This document shows, one piece after another, positions 1 to 11,252 of a DNA stretch of 64,000 nt; the stretch's first letter is position 1; every line of letters starts with the position of its first letter. A program made the translations under genes and the position numbers. The notes under the pieces are model-generated. The model searched no databases and was not told the DNA's origin. It was given only the letters and a program-made list of their open reading frames with translations. The stretch is from Symsagittifera roscoffensis (taxonomy: Eukaryota > Xenacoelomorpha > Acoela > Convolutidae): contig NC_087065.1 in assembly GCF_963678635.1 (NCBI RefSeq), positions 53,017,858-53,081,857 of the forward strand, read 5' to 3'.

Positions 1-164
1 GTCTTTGTCCTCCTCATAGCAAGTGTCACAAATAGGATGAGAGAATTTGTCCAAAAGGTGTGATATATGGAACCCTTTCCGACATTGCACGCACGGAGTT
101 TCCTTGGATCCCAAGGTCATATGCGTTTCATAGGGAGTGTAATTAGGGATTTCTGGAGCTTCAG
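1..164 (-). CDS. XPA: XPA exon 3 (partial): zinc-finger exon of the DNA damage-recognition protein
   Basis: XPA scaffolds nucleotide-excision repair in the nucleus, binding damaged DNA, RPA, TFIIH and ERCC1-XPF. Read leftwards from an acceptor (CTAG just above 164), this exon encodes acidic, proline-containing residues and then a Cys4 zinc finger with spacing C-x2-C-x17-C-x2-C (first pair CVQC, second pair CDTC), followed by an acidic stretch. Spacing and flanks match the XPA zinc finger. The exon starts with the last two bases of a codon, matching the phase in which exon 2 ends. It stays open to base 1, so the DNA-binding C-terminal domain lies outside the window. Identification rests on three independent conserved segments (see exons 1 and 2). 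Confidence 0.93.
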
Positions 165-420
165 CTAGAAATAGAAAAACATCCAGTACATTGAATGCTG
201 CAAGATCCAGTATTCTAGTATGCAACCCGTTTTTTTGTTCAATTTTTAAAGCACAAACTGACTCGAACTTTTAAACTTCAACTATTGCCAATAAACAGAG
301 CATAAAAAATATCCAATTTTTTTTTCAACATAGTAAGTTCTTTACTTGAAAAGGTCTTCTCAATGAAAAAATTTGGATGGAAATCGGGAAAAAAAAATCG
401 CAGAATCAATACACTCATAC

Positions 421-522
421 CCTCGCCATTTTCAGCAAGTTGCTCTCGCTCCTCTATGAAGAAACCACCGCCACTATCTCGCATAGACAGAATTGTGGAC
501 TGCTTAGATTTTTTGGCTTCAA
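421..522 (-). CDS. XPA: XPA exon 2: ERCC1-binding segment
   Basis: A 102-nt exon between an acceptor (ctccag, below 523) and a donor (GTATGAGT starting at 420). It encodes about 34 residues with the run DSGGGFFIEE. In known XPA proteins the corresponding glycine triplet plus aromatic and acidic residues is the peptide that docks into ERCC1 and recruits the XPF nuclease. Both ends are in phase 1, agreeing with exons 1 and 3. The 256-nt intron down to exon 3 (165-420) holds no further coding signal. Confidence 0.9.
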
Positions 523-1181
523 CTGGAGCCCCGCCCACACGACAAAGATGGAAGCGGTTAATTAATTGAAACAATTAATTTGACCCATCAATAAAACTTC
601 TTTTTTAGACTGATGAACCGCATTAGCCAATTCAATTTAATTTGGCAAAGGATGGGTAAAATTGTAATTTTGGTTTTCGTTTATTGTTCTGGTTTCATTC
701 ATTTGCTTCTGGTTTAACTTAAAATCATCAAAACAAATACAATTTCTATAACCAAAAGGGATCTCTGGAAAAGATGATTATTTAACGAAAAATTGCAAAC
801 CTGTCCACATCCACAAGGATGTAGAATCACTGGTTACTCCATGAAGCGACTGCTTGAGGAGCCCAAACTACGCTTGTAAAACCACCGATGGATTTATTCG
901 TTTTAGCGAGAGTTGAGTTACTAATGTTTTTAATATTGCCGTTTTAATTTTCACTAAATTTCAATTTTTCAACAAAACTTTGAACCTTCTGACGGAAAAA
1001 CCTAAAAATCCTCAATGACACAACAAAATGTATTGTATCTTAGCAGTTCAGAACAAGACAATTAATTGAGCTCGATTCACTAGCAAGGCTTCGATTTTTC
1101 AAATCAAATAGATTTAAGAATTTAATTTACCAATTTGGGGTCGGGAAAACTATTATGTACATCTCAATTTATATTATTATT
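523..1181. other. XPA intron 1, proximal part
   Basis: A+T-rich intron sequence between XPA exon 2 and the family X copy. I see no coding segment, RNA gene or repeat boundary in it. Confidence 0.5.
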
Positions 1182-2610
1182 ACACAGATGCGAAGCAGAG
1201 CTTCGCACCACTTGTGATACAACACAATCATAAAAAATCATGTCAAAAAAATTGTCGAAACAAACTAGGTGAAGCAAAATTTTCGTATATCTCGATGAAG
1301 GACATCTAGAGCCCAGCTAAAGCTGGAGGTATGTGTTTGATATTGATATTTTTCGAATTTGTTATACTGATGCGGGACGAAATGCGTAAACTCAAAAATT
1401 GGACTTTGCACAAAACCTTAATTGTTTCTCTAATAAAATAAAGGAGAGTAATAATTTCTGATATCTTAGAATTTTCCCAAAGACATAACCTTAAAAAATC
1501 AGGTGTAGACGCTTCTACAGGAAAAATTCGCGCAACCATTTCTTTAGATTGAAATTTTCATCTCAGATTTGACAGGGTAGTTTTTAAGATAATACAAAAA
1601 ATTTCTACAAAACGGTCAAAGTTCAAAAACTTGACTTTACAAAATTCATAACTTTTTGCTGCTAAAAGCAGGTCGTGGCCAGTAAAGTAGAGAAGATTCC
1701 CAAAATCTAGTTTCTCGATTGAACACGTAAACTGATAATTGGCACGGTAATTTTCGAGTGGCATCAAAAAAATCCCAAAAAGTCAATGTTTCAAAACGTT
1801 CACTTGTTTGAAGGTCATAACTTTTTTCTAGAGAAACTGGGCGTAGCAAATTATACAGGTCGGCTTCCAACAACCTGTTGTGTCGATTAAACCTATGATA
1901 TCAGATTTGGTAGGATAGCTATCGAGAAAAGTCCAAAAAACGGTCAACAAATAGAAAGTTTCGAGAATCATAGCCTTTTGTTTCAAGAAAAATGGGCGTA
2001 ACCGCTTATGCAGAAGAGATTAATCCAACCTATAATTTCGCTTGAACCCAAAAACCCACGTTTAGTTGAAGGGTTCTCGAGAAAAGTCAAAAAGATCCGA
2101 AAAAAGGTCGAAAAATCAAAATTTTGACTTTTCCGAGGCCATAAATTTTTGCGTTGAAAATATTTGCGCGTAGCCTCGTATGCAAAGGAAATTCAAACAA
2201 CCCGTTCTTTAGATAAAACCTAAAAATTCAGATATGGGAGGGCACTGTTCGGTAAAATCATTAAGTTTAGAAAAACTCTCAAAAAATCAAAAATTTGACT
2301 TTTCCGAGGACGATAAAGTTTTTGAGTGGCCGCTAAAGAAAGGGGAAATTCCCACTACCTGTTATCTCTATTAAACCCACAATCTCAAGTTTGGGATGTT
2401 AGTCTTGAGAAATGTTAAAAAACTCGAGAAACCGTCAAAAAAATCAAAAAACTTGACTATTCTGAAGACCATACCTTTTGTGTAAAAATAAGTTTGGGCA
2501 CAGCCGCTTATATAGGAGAGCTTCTCAAATCCGTTTTACTTTTTGAAACTAAAATCCCAGATTTAGTAAATTAGTTTTTGAGGAAAAAAAAATTGGTCAA
2601 AGATTCACCC
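1182..2610 (+). mobile_element. Family X element, copy X1: 5' hairpin plus ~165-bp tandem units
   Basis: Begins ACACAGAT, then the hairpin GCGAAGC (1190-1196), AGA, GCTTCGC (1200-1206) and CACTTGTGATACAACAC. A degenerate tandem array follows (about 1540-2600). Each unit carries a form of 'TTTGACTTTTCCGAGG', 'GGGCGTAGCC', a CCTGTT near 'GATTAAACCC', and 'CTCAGATTTGG...TTCTCGAGAAAAGTC'. The aacc/aaaat landmark recurs near 1888, 2045, 2216, 2373 and 2546, so units are about 157-173 bp. The same hairpin and array recur at 44.3-45.5 kb in the same orientation. No tRNA-like segment or 3' hairpin is visible here, so the copy looks 3'-truncated. No convincing ORF. Confidence 0.65.
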
Positions 2611-4170
2611 CACAGAATTTTTCGAAGGCTGCAGACAAAGGGGTAAAGCAAAAACAGACCAGGGGAGTATGCAGGCACACATGAATATAGGCCGTCTTTC
2701 TATAGATAAATCTTTTTTTTAAAAAATGGTAGAAGAAATTTGGAGGAACAACTAAAATTTTTGCAAAAAGTGGTAAAACTTTCCAAAGGGTCTCAAAAAA
2801 CCCAATCCCATAAACTTGCATAATACCAGTTTTATCACACAAGAATTCGAGGCAAAATACAAAGCAAGACATTTGCAATTCAAATTAGCAACTGAACACA
2901 ACTTAGGAAGCGTAAAAAAGGCTGACAATCTTTGAGCAGACAGCAGTTGAGCCGGAAAAAAATCTGATTTTGTAAAAAGTTTAAAAAGTTGTAAAAACAG
3001 TCTGAACTCGTAGAAAAACTAAAAGCGTAGAAAATTATACGTAATGAACATGTGTAAATTATCGTATTCGACTAGGAATCAGTATGAGCTGATAGGGTCT
3101 GTTAGTCAACGCCCTTGATGTGAGTAACTTAGGCGAACAAACATTCGAAACTTTATTTAAAAATGTCCTTAAATTCTTTATTATCGCTGAAATTAAAAAT
3201 TTCAACAGCGTTGACACGTCAGTTAAGTTTGTAAATATAAAACTTTTCTAAATCTGCTAGAAGATCTAATTCCTTCGCCTAATATATATTTTTTTGAAAA
3301 GTGTCTTTAGTGACCTTGTATTGATTAAGTGAGAGGAGCATAGACCCTTTTCATTGGGTCTCGCATAGTAAAGAAGAATTAAATAAATCGAAGATACTAA
3401 ATACTTCATTGGGAACTTCGACGTCTAACAGTTCCTGAGCAGTGCTAACATGTGATTTTCAGTGATAGCATCACATTTACATTTGAAAGACAGAAAGAAA
3501 GAATTAATTTCTCCGGTCAATTACTAACATATAATGAGCAAAACATCGTTAGCGACAAAAAATGAGACCCGGAAAGGACAGTTAATGGGGCCATATGACC
3601 CACAAACGCCTAACCTCGATAGGTATGATTTTTTTACAATCAGAAAAAGTGAAAGACAATTATTTTTGGTGGCCCTGTGATAGGAGGTTGACATGCTGAT
3701 AGCAGATGAATATGCAAGATTTTTTGGTTCGCCTCTAGGAAATTAACAAAAATATTTGAATTTTAAATAATTAAGTTTTTTAGAATTTTTGAAAAACTGC
3801 TCAATGATTATCCACTGTCGGCTGTTTTTGGGTTTTTGGTGACCAATTGAATCATGCACAACCGTAGATCAAAATTTCATGTTTTTTGCTTTTTGCATAA
3901 GAACTGAGGAACATTCATAAATTGTTATTCAAGTTTTCGATTTAAACAAGGAAATCGAAGATTATGTCACTGCTTAATTTCGGCTTATATTTCTAATTTT
4001 TGAAAACGCCTGAGAACACAAAAAAAATACGTTCAAGTGAGTAGTTGAGGGACAGCCCTGAACATACATTCCAAGCATTTTATGAGTACCAGCATAAAAA
4101 ATGATCACTCAACAAGGAAAAACTATTGGCTACACAAGTTTATGGTATGAGGAACATTTGGCGTTTCGAC
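2611..4170. other. XPA intron 1, middle part
   Basis: Mostly plain A+T-rich sequence. One short plus-strand ORF (ATG at 3534, stop near 3681, about 48 codons, containing MGPYDPQTPNLDRYDFFTIR) looks protein-like but has no supporting signals and may be a transposon fragment. Nothing else stands out. Confidence 0.35.
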
Positions 4171-4179
4171 TTGTTTCAC

Positions 4180-4227
4180 ACTAGTGTGCTGAAAAAAAAT
4201 TAGTTAATTTATTTTCAGCACACTAGT
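4180..4227. repeat. Perfect 16-bp foldback
   Basis: ACTAGTGTGCTGAAAA (4180-4195) and its exact reverse complement (4212-4227) flank a 16-nt A+T loop. It resembles a small foldback or MITE remnant. No target duplication is evident. Confidence 0.6.
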
Positions 4228-4598
4228 CAAATCATTGTTTATTAAAACATTGTTCTTTTTCTCTGTCATCTGCTTTCGAGCACTCACTTTACTTAGAAAA
4301 TATATAATCGAAAAAAAGTGTATCGACAAATTCATAATGTCATTGTGAATGCATCAATTTTATTATCTGGGCTTTAGAATGTAATCAACTAAAACTTTAG
4401 CAAACGTCGATGAGGGTTTTGCATGAATCAGTGTTTGTCGCTAAATAAATTTGTTTTGCTGACAAACCGTGATATAATTGTTTAATAAGGGAAACTGAAC
4501 CTGTAATTATGCACCTGTTTGGACCTCTCACTCAATTATGCGTCAGTTGTTTTATGCTGGTCAGATGAAAAGGCCAAATTTTCAGTTTTTATTCTACA

Positions 4599-4649
4599 CA
4601 ATTGGTCTGCTAAACGATCGGCTAAACACCGATCTTTTAGCAGACCAAT
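4599..4649. repeat. Foldback with GGTCTGCTAAA arms
   Basis: ATTGGTCTGCTAAACGATCGG is followed after a few bases by CCGATCTTTTAGCAGACCAAT, a near-perfect stem of about 20 bp. A third partial copy (CTTTCAGCAGACCAAC) lies near 4680, suggesting remains of one terminal-repeat element. Confidence 0.55.
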
Positions 4650-4699
4650 CTTTTAGTATAAAAAATGAAAAATGAGTCTTTCAGCAGACCAACGTAATT

Positions 4700-6190
4700 A
4701 AGTGATGGATGATTGATTGAGACTGAAAAAGACGCTCAGTTTGGGGCCAAGCTTCCCCAATTAACACAATTATCTCACGACTTGTCAACAAAACTATCAA
4801 CTTCAAAAAAAAACAAATCTAAGTTAGCGGCAAAACAAAGATTTACGCGCACAATAACACTCGTGTTGAATTGAAGCGCAGCGGAACAAGCGGTCGCTAA
4901 TCGCCAATGCTGCGTTAGAAGTTAGCTATCTGACTTTATAATTGTTCTGATTCTGACTGCTAAAATCCCCACCAACTTTATTTTTTATTGTGAACTAGTA
5001 AAAAAAAAACAGTGGAAAATAATGTCAATTTTTTTTCCAAATTTCATAAGCATATGCCCGTAATATAAAATAGACCGCTCTTAAATCAGAGCAAAACCTT
5101 GAATGTTTCAATTAGGTTTTAATTCGCCTCCGATAGTTTTTGCTAAAGTCGAATCTGATAAGCTAGACATTTTCCCAGTATATATTTCCCTATACATTTT
5201 CCCAGTTCACACTACCAGTTTTTATTGTTGGGTTCCCGAAATAACTGCCTTTACAGAAATTTGCCGAAGATCAGACAATCGTATCAGAAATTTGCCGAAG
5301 ATCAGAATATATATATTTTGCAGTACTGAACATTTTTGAAACAAAATTGCTGTTTGATGAAGAAGAAAAAAATTATTTTCAGAGAAGTGTGCGGTTGTTT
5401 CTAAGAAATGCGTTTGATAAAAATAATTGCAATTAATTGGTAGAGCGCAATCAATTAATTGTAATTGGTCAGGAATGGAAATCAATTAATTGCACTGAAA
5501 AATTTCTATTAATTGCAATTACAAGCAATTTTTGACCAGCCTTGCCCACAGAGTGATATAATTCTCATTTAACAACGCGAAATATTAACTTGCATCAACT
5601 CAATTTGAGATGATTCCTAGCTCACTTATTTTCCCCCTTCCTATGCGCATAGAAATAGAAAACTAGTGAAAATCGCGCTTTCATTATCCCAAATTGGCCA
5701 AATTAGTACAAATCCCATTATACTCAAGTCTCTTGAATTTCATGAAAAATTCAGATGAAACATACTTTTCAATTATGAGCTCAGGGCATCAATATATTTT
5801 AGACTGCAGCAAAAACGTCAAAAAAGGCAGATTTAAAAATAAATAGCGGCACATAACACCCCGAGCAATAAAGCCTCGTTCTCTGCTCTTAAAAATTGTC
5901 ATTAATGAGTGACACTAAACACCTTGCACTATGATTTTGGGATCTATTTTCCTAAAATTGATAATTTCCTGAAAAACCGATTTTTCAAAAGCAAGAACCA
6001 AGGGTTTTAAATGGATGAAAAATACTTTGTAACACTTTTCAAATAAGATTCGCCCATTCTCAATTCTATTCAATTTATTACTTTTAAAAGAGTATGGTCT
6101 TTTTCACGGTGCAAAAAAAAATACAAGAGTCTTTTCCACGGTGCAAAAAAAATACAAGAGTTGTCACCTTTTTCTGTCAATTAACCAGTT
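4700..6190. other. XPA intron 1, distal part
   Basis: A+T-rich intron. Minor local duplications only: AGAAATTTGCCGAAGATCAGA twice near 5250-5310, CAATTAATTG motifs near 5430-5510, and a TTTTTCACGGTGCAAAAAAAATACAAGAGT pair near 6100-6160. No coding signal. Confidence 0.45.
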
Positions 6191-6256
6191 AGTTTAGTTA
6201 AGTTGAAACCGTCCTATTAATAGTGTAGTGATTTATGAATAGGCAATTGCTTCCAC

Positions 6257-6404
6257 CTTTACAGCCAATTACTTCTACATTCTGCTGCGTTTGTTTCACA
6301 ACCCGAACTTTGAGCAGTTCCCGAGCACGCTTCCTGTTGACCTCAATTCGTCTTCGCTGAGATTCGGATAATTGCACATCTGAACTGCTAGCCCCGTCAG
6401 CCAT
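6257..6404 (-). CDS. XPA: XPA exon 1: N-terminal exon with start codon
   Basis: The ATG at 6404-6402 opens a 49-codon segment beginning MADGASSSDVQLSESQRRRI and continuing basic and helical (RKRARELLKVR). The pattern leucine-x-x-x-Q-R-x-x-I-E-x-N-R-x-R-A is the conserved N-terminal helix of XPA, with nuclear-localisation-type basic clusters. I place the donor at AAAG|GTGGAA (intron from 6256) because it gives phase 1, the phase exon 2 needs; unspliced reading soon loses coding character. Intron 1 is about 5.7 kb and holds a family X copy and foldbacks. The 5' UTR and promoter lie above 6404. Confidence 0.9.
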
Positions 6405-6536
6405 TCAAAAAAAAACACAACCAAGATCACAAAGTTACAATCTCATCTATTCTCATCTGAAAAAAAAACAATAATTAATAAAAAAAACGATTTGACTTTT
6501 TTGAGAAACAATTTAAGCCCACTCGATGTATCCAGA

Positions 6537-6735
6537 CGCAAATCGTTCAAATTACTGCTATTTCGATCAAAAAAGGAGATTTATCAAGAAACTGTTATTA
6601 TTTGAGTTTCATCAAAAAACTGAAAATAGCAGTTGCAGCAAGAAAATAGCAGTTTCAAATTACTGCTATTTAATCAAGAAAATAGCAGTTTCATCACAAA
6701 AATAGCAGTGTCACCTTGCTATTTCATCTTGCGGA
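6537..6735. repeat. AAATAGCAGTTTCA short repeats upstream of XPA
   Basis: At least seven direct and inverted copies of AAATAGCAGT / ACTGCTATTT, mostly spaced by TTTCATCA(A)AAA, lie 130-330 bp upstream of the XPA start codon. They may be a decayed minisatellite or part of the XPA promoter region; the sequence does not decide between these. Confidence 0.5.
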
Positions 6736-7120
6736 AAAACTTATATTCGAAAACATCGTTTTCTATGCCTAAATACCAAAAAATTATGTCACAACAGTAC
6801 AAATCATATAATTCCCATGACTGTGATCTATATGGATCTAATATGAGTTTGACGATATATAAAAAATTGCAACATTCAGAACTATCTTTTTTCGTAATGT
6901 AGTAAGCACTTGATAAATCAGTGGTGCGATAAGAAGACAATAACTGTAGCCAGTCCGCCAATTCATCTTGTGCATTAAGATATTGAGTTTGTTTGTTCAA
7001 ACAACATTTATAGAAGAAAAAGGTATTTCTTTTGTTAATGGTAAATATACAAAAATTCGTACTCAAGAACATAACTTGAACGGTTCGCAAACACTTAACA
7101 ATTTTAAACAAGTTGATCAA
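6719..7120 (-). CDS. Unidentified 133-codon ORF upstream of XPA
   Basis: An uninterrupted minus-strand ORF of 133 codons. The middle (about residues 45-110) is mixed in composition (D, E, S, T, Q, W present) and looks more protein-like than the A+T-driven N-terminus. No signal peptide, motif or family is recognised. It ends about 315 bp upstream of the XPA start on the same strand, so it could be an independent small gene, a transposon fragment or chance. Its 3' end overlaps the AAATAGCAGT repeats, which lowers confidence. Confidence 0.25.
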   Translation of the reverse strand: MINLFKIVKCLRTVQVMFLSTNFCIFTINKRNTFFFYKCCLNKQTQYLNAQDELADWLQLLSSYRTTDLSSAYYITKKDSSECCNFLYIVKLILDPYRSQSWELYDLYCCDIIFWYLGIENDVFEYKFFRKMK

Positions 7121-8760
7121 GCAATGAATTTTTAAAACATTTCAGCCTGCTATCACAGCTTGAATTCCTTCGTAAAAATCTAAAAAGATGCAAGCAAGAA
7201 TATCAAGCCATGAAACTTCAGTTAAGTTTCATAGATTTAAATGTTTCGTAGAATACTAATTTTTTAAGTAAGTTCATCAAGCGAAGAACTTCGAAATATT
7301 TGAATTTTGTTTATAGTTTGAATCAAAAACTTTAAGTGGCAAGCTATTCAGCAAAAAAACTTAAAATTATTTCAAAATTGTTTGCATCGCTTGAAAAAAT
7401 CGCAGAAGTAAGTTTTCTCAAGAACGTTACTGAGCAACAGCAAAATATTAAATTTTCCAATTTTTTTCAGGGTGAATCGGTTCAAAAAAAGTTGGGTCGA
7501 AAAGGTAACAATCTAATTCGTGCAACTCGCTTCAAAAAATGCAGAGCTCTCAAGCTGTGTTTTGTTTCTTTCATGACAAAAATAGAATATTATCTTGGCT
7601 TGTTTGAGAAATTTAAACGTTGACAAAAAACGGCAGTATTTGACTGGCCACCTTGAAGTTGAATCAAGTTGATATTGTCTGAAGCGTTGGCCTTTAAAAA
7701 CAAGTTTCTAGAAGATTCCAGATTCATTAAAATAATGTCAGACTAGCATGCGCATCTCCAGTCCAGTAATCAATCAAATCAGCACGCAAAATTAGTTGTT
7801 CTGATCAAGCTATTCAAGCAATGAAACTTCAAACAATTTCAAGTCATTTATTAAAAAAATATATATTTATTAAATCGGTTTAAAACACTTTAAATTGAAA
7901 GAACAAATAGGTTCGCAAAAAATTCAACGTTTCTAAGCAAGCTATTCCAGCTATGCATCTTTAAAAGGATGCTTTTTCCATTGTAGCCAATCAAGCAATG
8001 AAAAAAAGAAACATTTAAAAATACTTCATAGAGCTGATCGATCAGCGAAAAATCAAAATTTTTAAGCAACTTGGTCAAGTTATGAAGTTTTCAAATAATT
8101 CAAATTACTTCAGACTAAACCATTTCGCGAAAAATTAAAGTTTTTCAAAGCAAGCTATAAAACTTTGAAATACTTCAAGCCGTTTCTTTTTGCAACAATT
8201 TAAAATTTTATACGCAAGCAATTCAAGCATATAAACTTTGAGAAACTTCAAGTTGCTTCATAGGGCGAATCAATTGGCGAAAAAAAAAAATTATTGTAGG
8301 TAAGCTATTCAAGTTATCAAATTTTAAAGCATTTCAAGTTTTTTTCATGAAACGAATCGGATAGCGAAAAGTTCAAGTATTTCTATTGAAAACATTCACA
8401 CAATGAACCTTTGAAATAATTTAGGTTGGTTATTAGACCGAATCACTTTGCGAAAATTTTAACTTCAATTTTTTTAAGCAAGCTATTCAAGCTAAAAAAA
8501 AAATTGAAAAAAAAATCAAATTATTTCATAAACAAACGGTACGCGATTCATTAACAGACCAATTCGGCACGCGAAAAAATCAAGTTTTTTTGAGCACGCT
8601 TTTCAACCTTTTAATTATCTCAAATTATTTTATAGGCTGAATCTGTTCGCGAAAAGTCTAAGTTTTGCAAAGCGAGCTACTTAAGCTCTAAAGCTTCAAG
8701 TTATTTCACAGCCCGAATCAAGTGGCCAAAAGTTAGTTTTTCTAAGCATGGAGTTGCTGT
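7100..8760 (+). repeat. Degenerate ~85-bp satellite array
   Basis: A loose consensus AAGCAAGCTATTCAAGCNATGAAACTT...TTTCAAGTTATTTCATAG..CGAATC..T.GCGAAAAATCAAGTTTTT recurs along the segment. The GCGAAAA landmark occurs near 7911, 8042, 8124, 8193, 8274, 8362, 8450, 8561, 8650 and 8723, mostly 70-110 bp apart. Copies are very diverged and broken, indicating an old array. A related short array sits at about 25190-25640. The 95-codon plus-strand ORF at 7336-7623 lies inside it and is probably not a gene. Confidence 0.6.
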
Positions 8761-8769
8761 TTTTAGTTG

Positions 8770-9940
8770 ATCTGCTGTTTTTACTTGAAGCTGAGTCGAG
8801 TTAATTTAGTTTAACAGTTCTGGACTTTTTCAGAAAGAATTCTACAATAATCCAGAATGTTGAATGATTGAAAGTTCTTACAGAAACGCCTCTTAAGCAT
8901 TAAGCTCTATTGTTGCCATGAATGAGTCTTAAACGTTCTGATCAAAGCTTTCTTAAACATTGTGCTCGTTAGAGAAGGTCAAACATTGCGTCCATAGCTT
9001 ATTAAGTTTCATTTAATATATAAGATTAGCCTGAGTTCGATGATTAGTTTCAAACATTGCGCCTTATCAAAGCTTAAACATGGCATCCATTTTTTGTGGT
9101 TCATATAACAGATAAGATAACAAATACTGTTTGACGAGCTTAGCATATTTTAATCTAGAGATAAACTCAAAAACGAAAAAGAAAATAAAAGGGTACGACC
9201 ACCACAAAGAACTTTTTTTGGTTATAGGCCAAGTATACACTCAAATTTCAATTGCAGATCAAATTTCAAAAGCGTAAAACTGAAGCAACTGCAATTTTGT
9301 TAACTTGGTTGTTGAGTCTGATACCCCGATCAGTAAATTAAAAAATGGAAAATTGGAGAATGAGAATACGAGTGGAGAATATTAGGACGCCTTTAAGTGC
9401 AAACTTATGATGTTAAGAAAACTAGAAAAAACGACAAATTTGAAACTACTTAAAAAGATAATGATGAGTTCGCGTTTTCAATTAAGACGTGCCAACCGAG
9501 CAGATTGGCCCCTAGTTAAAAAAAAAGAAATATCCGAGAAATTTTTGTATCTCGGGAATTATATCCGAGTACGATTATTGGGATGAAATAGCGCTAATTT
9601 GTAGTCGAACTCTTTAAAACTTACGGTTATTCAGGACTTAAAACTCTTTGCTTTCTTGTAATATATCCAAAATAATATATTTATTGTGTTTTGTGTTCTC
9701 CTTTATTCGAATAAAATGAAGCGTTCTGATTGGTTAAACCTTCGGTCTGGTAAAAGGTCGGTCTGGTAAGAAGTCGGTTTGGTAAAAGACCTAGCCCTAG
9801 TAAAAAACAGCCATGACCGGACAAAAATTTAATGGGGGTTGAACTAAACTTCGAGAAACAGTTACTAAATCTCATTTCGCAAACAGGAGCAACAAACAAA
9901 GGCAAAATGAGCTCTTGAATTTTAGGAAAATATGAAAATG
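8770..9940. other. Intergenic, minor repeats
   Basis: Plain A+T-rich DNA. Near 9462-9590 a short plus-strand ORF starts MMSSRFQLRRANRADWPLVK; the ANRADW run recalls the linker region of non-LTR retrotransposon polymerases, so it may be a LINE scrap. Near 9743-9795 the 16-17-bp unit GGTCTGGTAAAAGGTC is repeated about four times. Confidence 0.35.
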
Positions 9941-9960
9941 AACTGCTCGAAATGAAAACT

Positions 9961-10035
9961 CACGGGCGGACAAGTTTGAACCATGGACCTGCCAAGAGTC
10001 ACACTTATGTACTAAACCACTACTCCTTCGATTGT
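9961..10035 (-). repeat. tRNA-like (SINE-type) segment
   Basis: Read on the minus strand it has an A-box-like TAGTGGTTTAG and, about 40 nt later, a B-box-like GGTTCAAAC, the spacing of a tRNA promoter. Anticodon and acceptor stems do not pair well, so it is a tRNA-derived SINE head or decayed tRNA pseudogene rather than a functional tRNA. Similar segments occur inside the family X elements. Confidence 0.45.
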
Positions 10036-10251
10036 GATACATTCACACATGACTTACTAGTAAATACCTGATATTTGGTTCATGCTATTTGGGAATCAGA
10101 AACTAAAAGCACAACACAGACTGAATAGAAAAATAGACCACAGAAAGTTGTGACGTAAGTTAAAGAAACGATCTTATATCACAATCGATTTTGGAGCAAT
10201 GATCGGGAAAAAATCAAAGTTGCCAACGAGTATTATTGTCAGAACATTTTC

Positions 10252-10342
10252 AGATTATTGAAACAGCAACATGAGTGTTTCGTTCCTTTTAGGAAGGGGT
10301 ACGATCATTATCCAAAATCATTTTTGAATCAATTAGAATTAT
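10252..10342 (+). CDS. Candidate terminal exon, unidentified
   Basis: After a good acceptor (ACATTTTCAG ending at 10251) a 30-codon frame, entered in phase 2, reads LLKQQHECFVPFRKGYDHYP and ends ...NQLEL at a TGA. Composition is protein-like against A+T-rich surroundings. A donor-like GTAAGT lies 96 bp upstream with compatible phase, but no start codon can be traced. Weak evidence. Confidence 0.25.
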
Positions 10343-11070
10343 GAGCATCAGGTCCAGAAAGCTTAGCCGCTCGATCAAACAACTTTCTCCGTTAAAGCTT
10401 TCGTGTGATCCAATTGTTAGCTTATTATCATAATGGATAAAAAGAGGCCATTTAACTTAAGACTAAGCCTAAATCCATAATTAATGACGTCACACAAAAC
10501 ATCTCTTTCATAATGCATTAGTTCAAGAAGGGGGAAACCTCTAATTGAGGGGCCAACAATTCATCAGCTGAAGTTTGAATAAACAAAAAAAAATTTCCTC
10601 CCAATTTCTTAATCCATAAATGGCAGCCCTTACGCTCAAACAACAAAGCAAGTTATTTTTCAGTGTACCTTTTACATTAAATTTTGGTAACAATCAAAAA
10701 AGTTCATGAACTGCTACTTGCAGACAATAGCCCAAAGAAGCCGCTGTCATTTACAAACAGTTTGATACCTAACTTTATCCTGTACATTTGACTAAAAAGC
10801 TTTATTTTTGTTTTCCAAAGCAGTAAAAATCGGGTAGTTGAAAATAATCAACAGTAAAAAAGCAAGAAGGTCTTTTAAATAAGATTTCTTTCAAGTTTTT
10901 TAAGTTTATTAAATTATCTCACTCAGTCTTGACTTCATTGATTGTACAGCAAAATAACGTTGTCAATATATTTTTAGTATTTCAGGCAGTAACTAAGATC
11001 TGATTTGATATCACAACACTCCAACTCAGTTGACAGCATTTTCAATCTACTGAACAGTCCATTTTTCAAT

Positions 11071-11157
11071 ATGAAGTCGAATTCTATTTATGCTTTATTT
11101 TTCTGTGTGATGATTGGATCTTCAACACCTTACAGATTCTTCCCTGCAACTAACAAG
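11071..11157 (+). CDS. Putative secreted peptide precursor, exon 1 (signal peptide)
   Basis: ATG followed by MKSNSIYALFFCVMIGSSTP, a short basic N-terminus plus hydrophobic core typical of a secretory signal peptide, then YRFFPATNK and a donor (AACAAG|GTAATT). The 29 codons end in phase 0. The reading frame also runs on unspliced to a TGA at about 11277, giving a 69-residue alternative; I prefer splicing because the exon reached in phase 0 only 95 nt downstream is rich in dibasic cleavage sites. Confidence 0.45.
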
Positions 11158-11252
11158 GTAATTCTTCCAACCACCAAAGCCCCCAAGTTGAGCAGGAGCT
11201 TTCGATTCATTTTTTTCACCCAACATCAAAGACACGTCGCACGTAAATCAAG

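Noticed and set aside
7336-7623. 95-codon plus ORF
   Set aside because: Lies inside the degenerate ~85-bp satellite and is composed of its units.
9961-10035. Functional tRNA gene
   Set aside because: A and B boxes are present but the anticodon and acceptor stems do not pair; better explained as a SINE or tRNA pseudogene.
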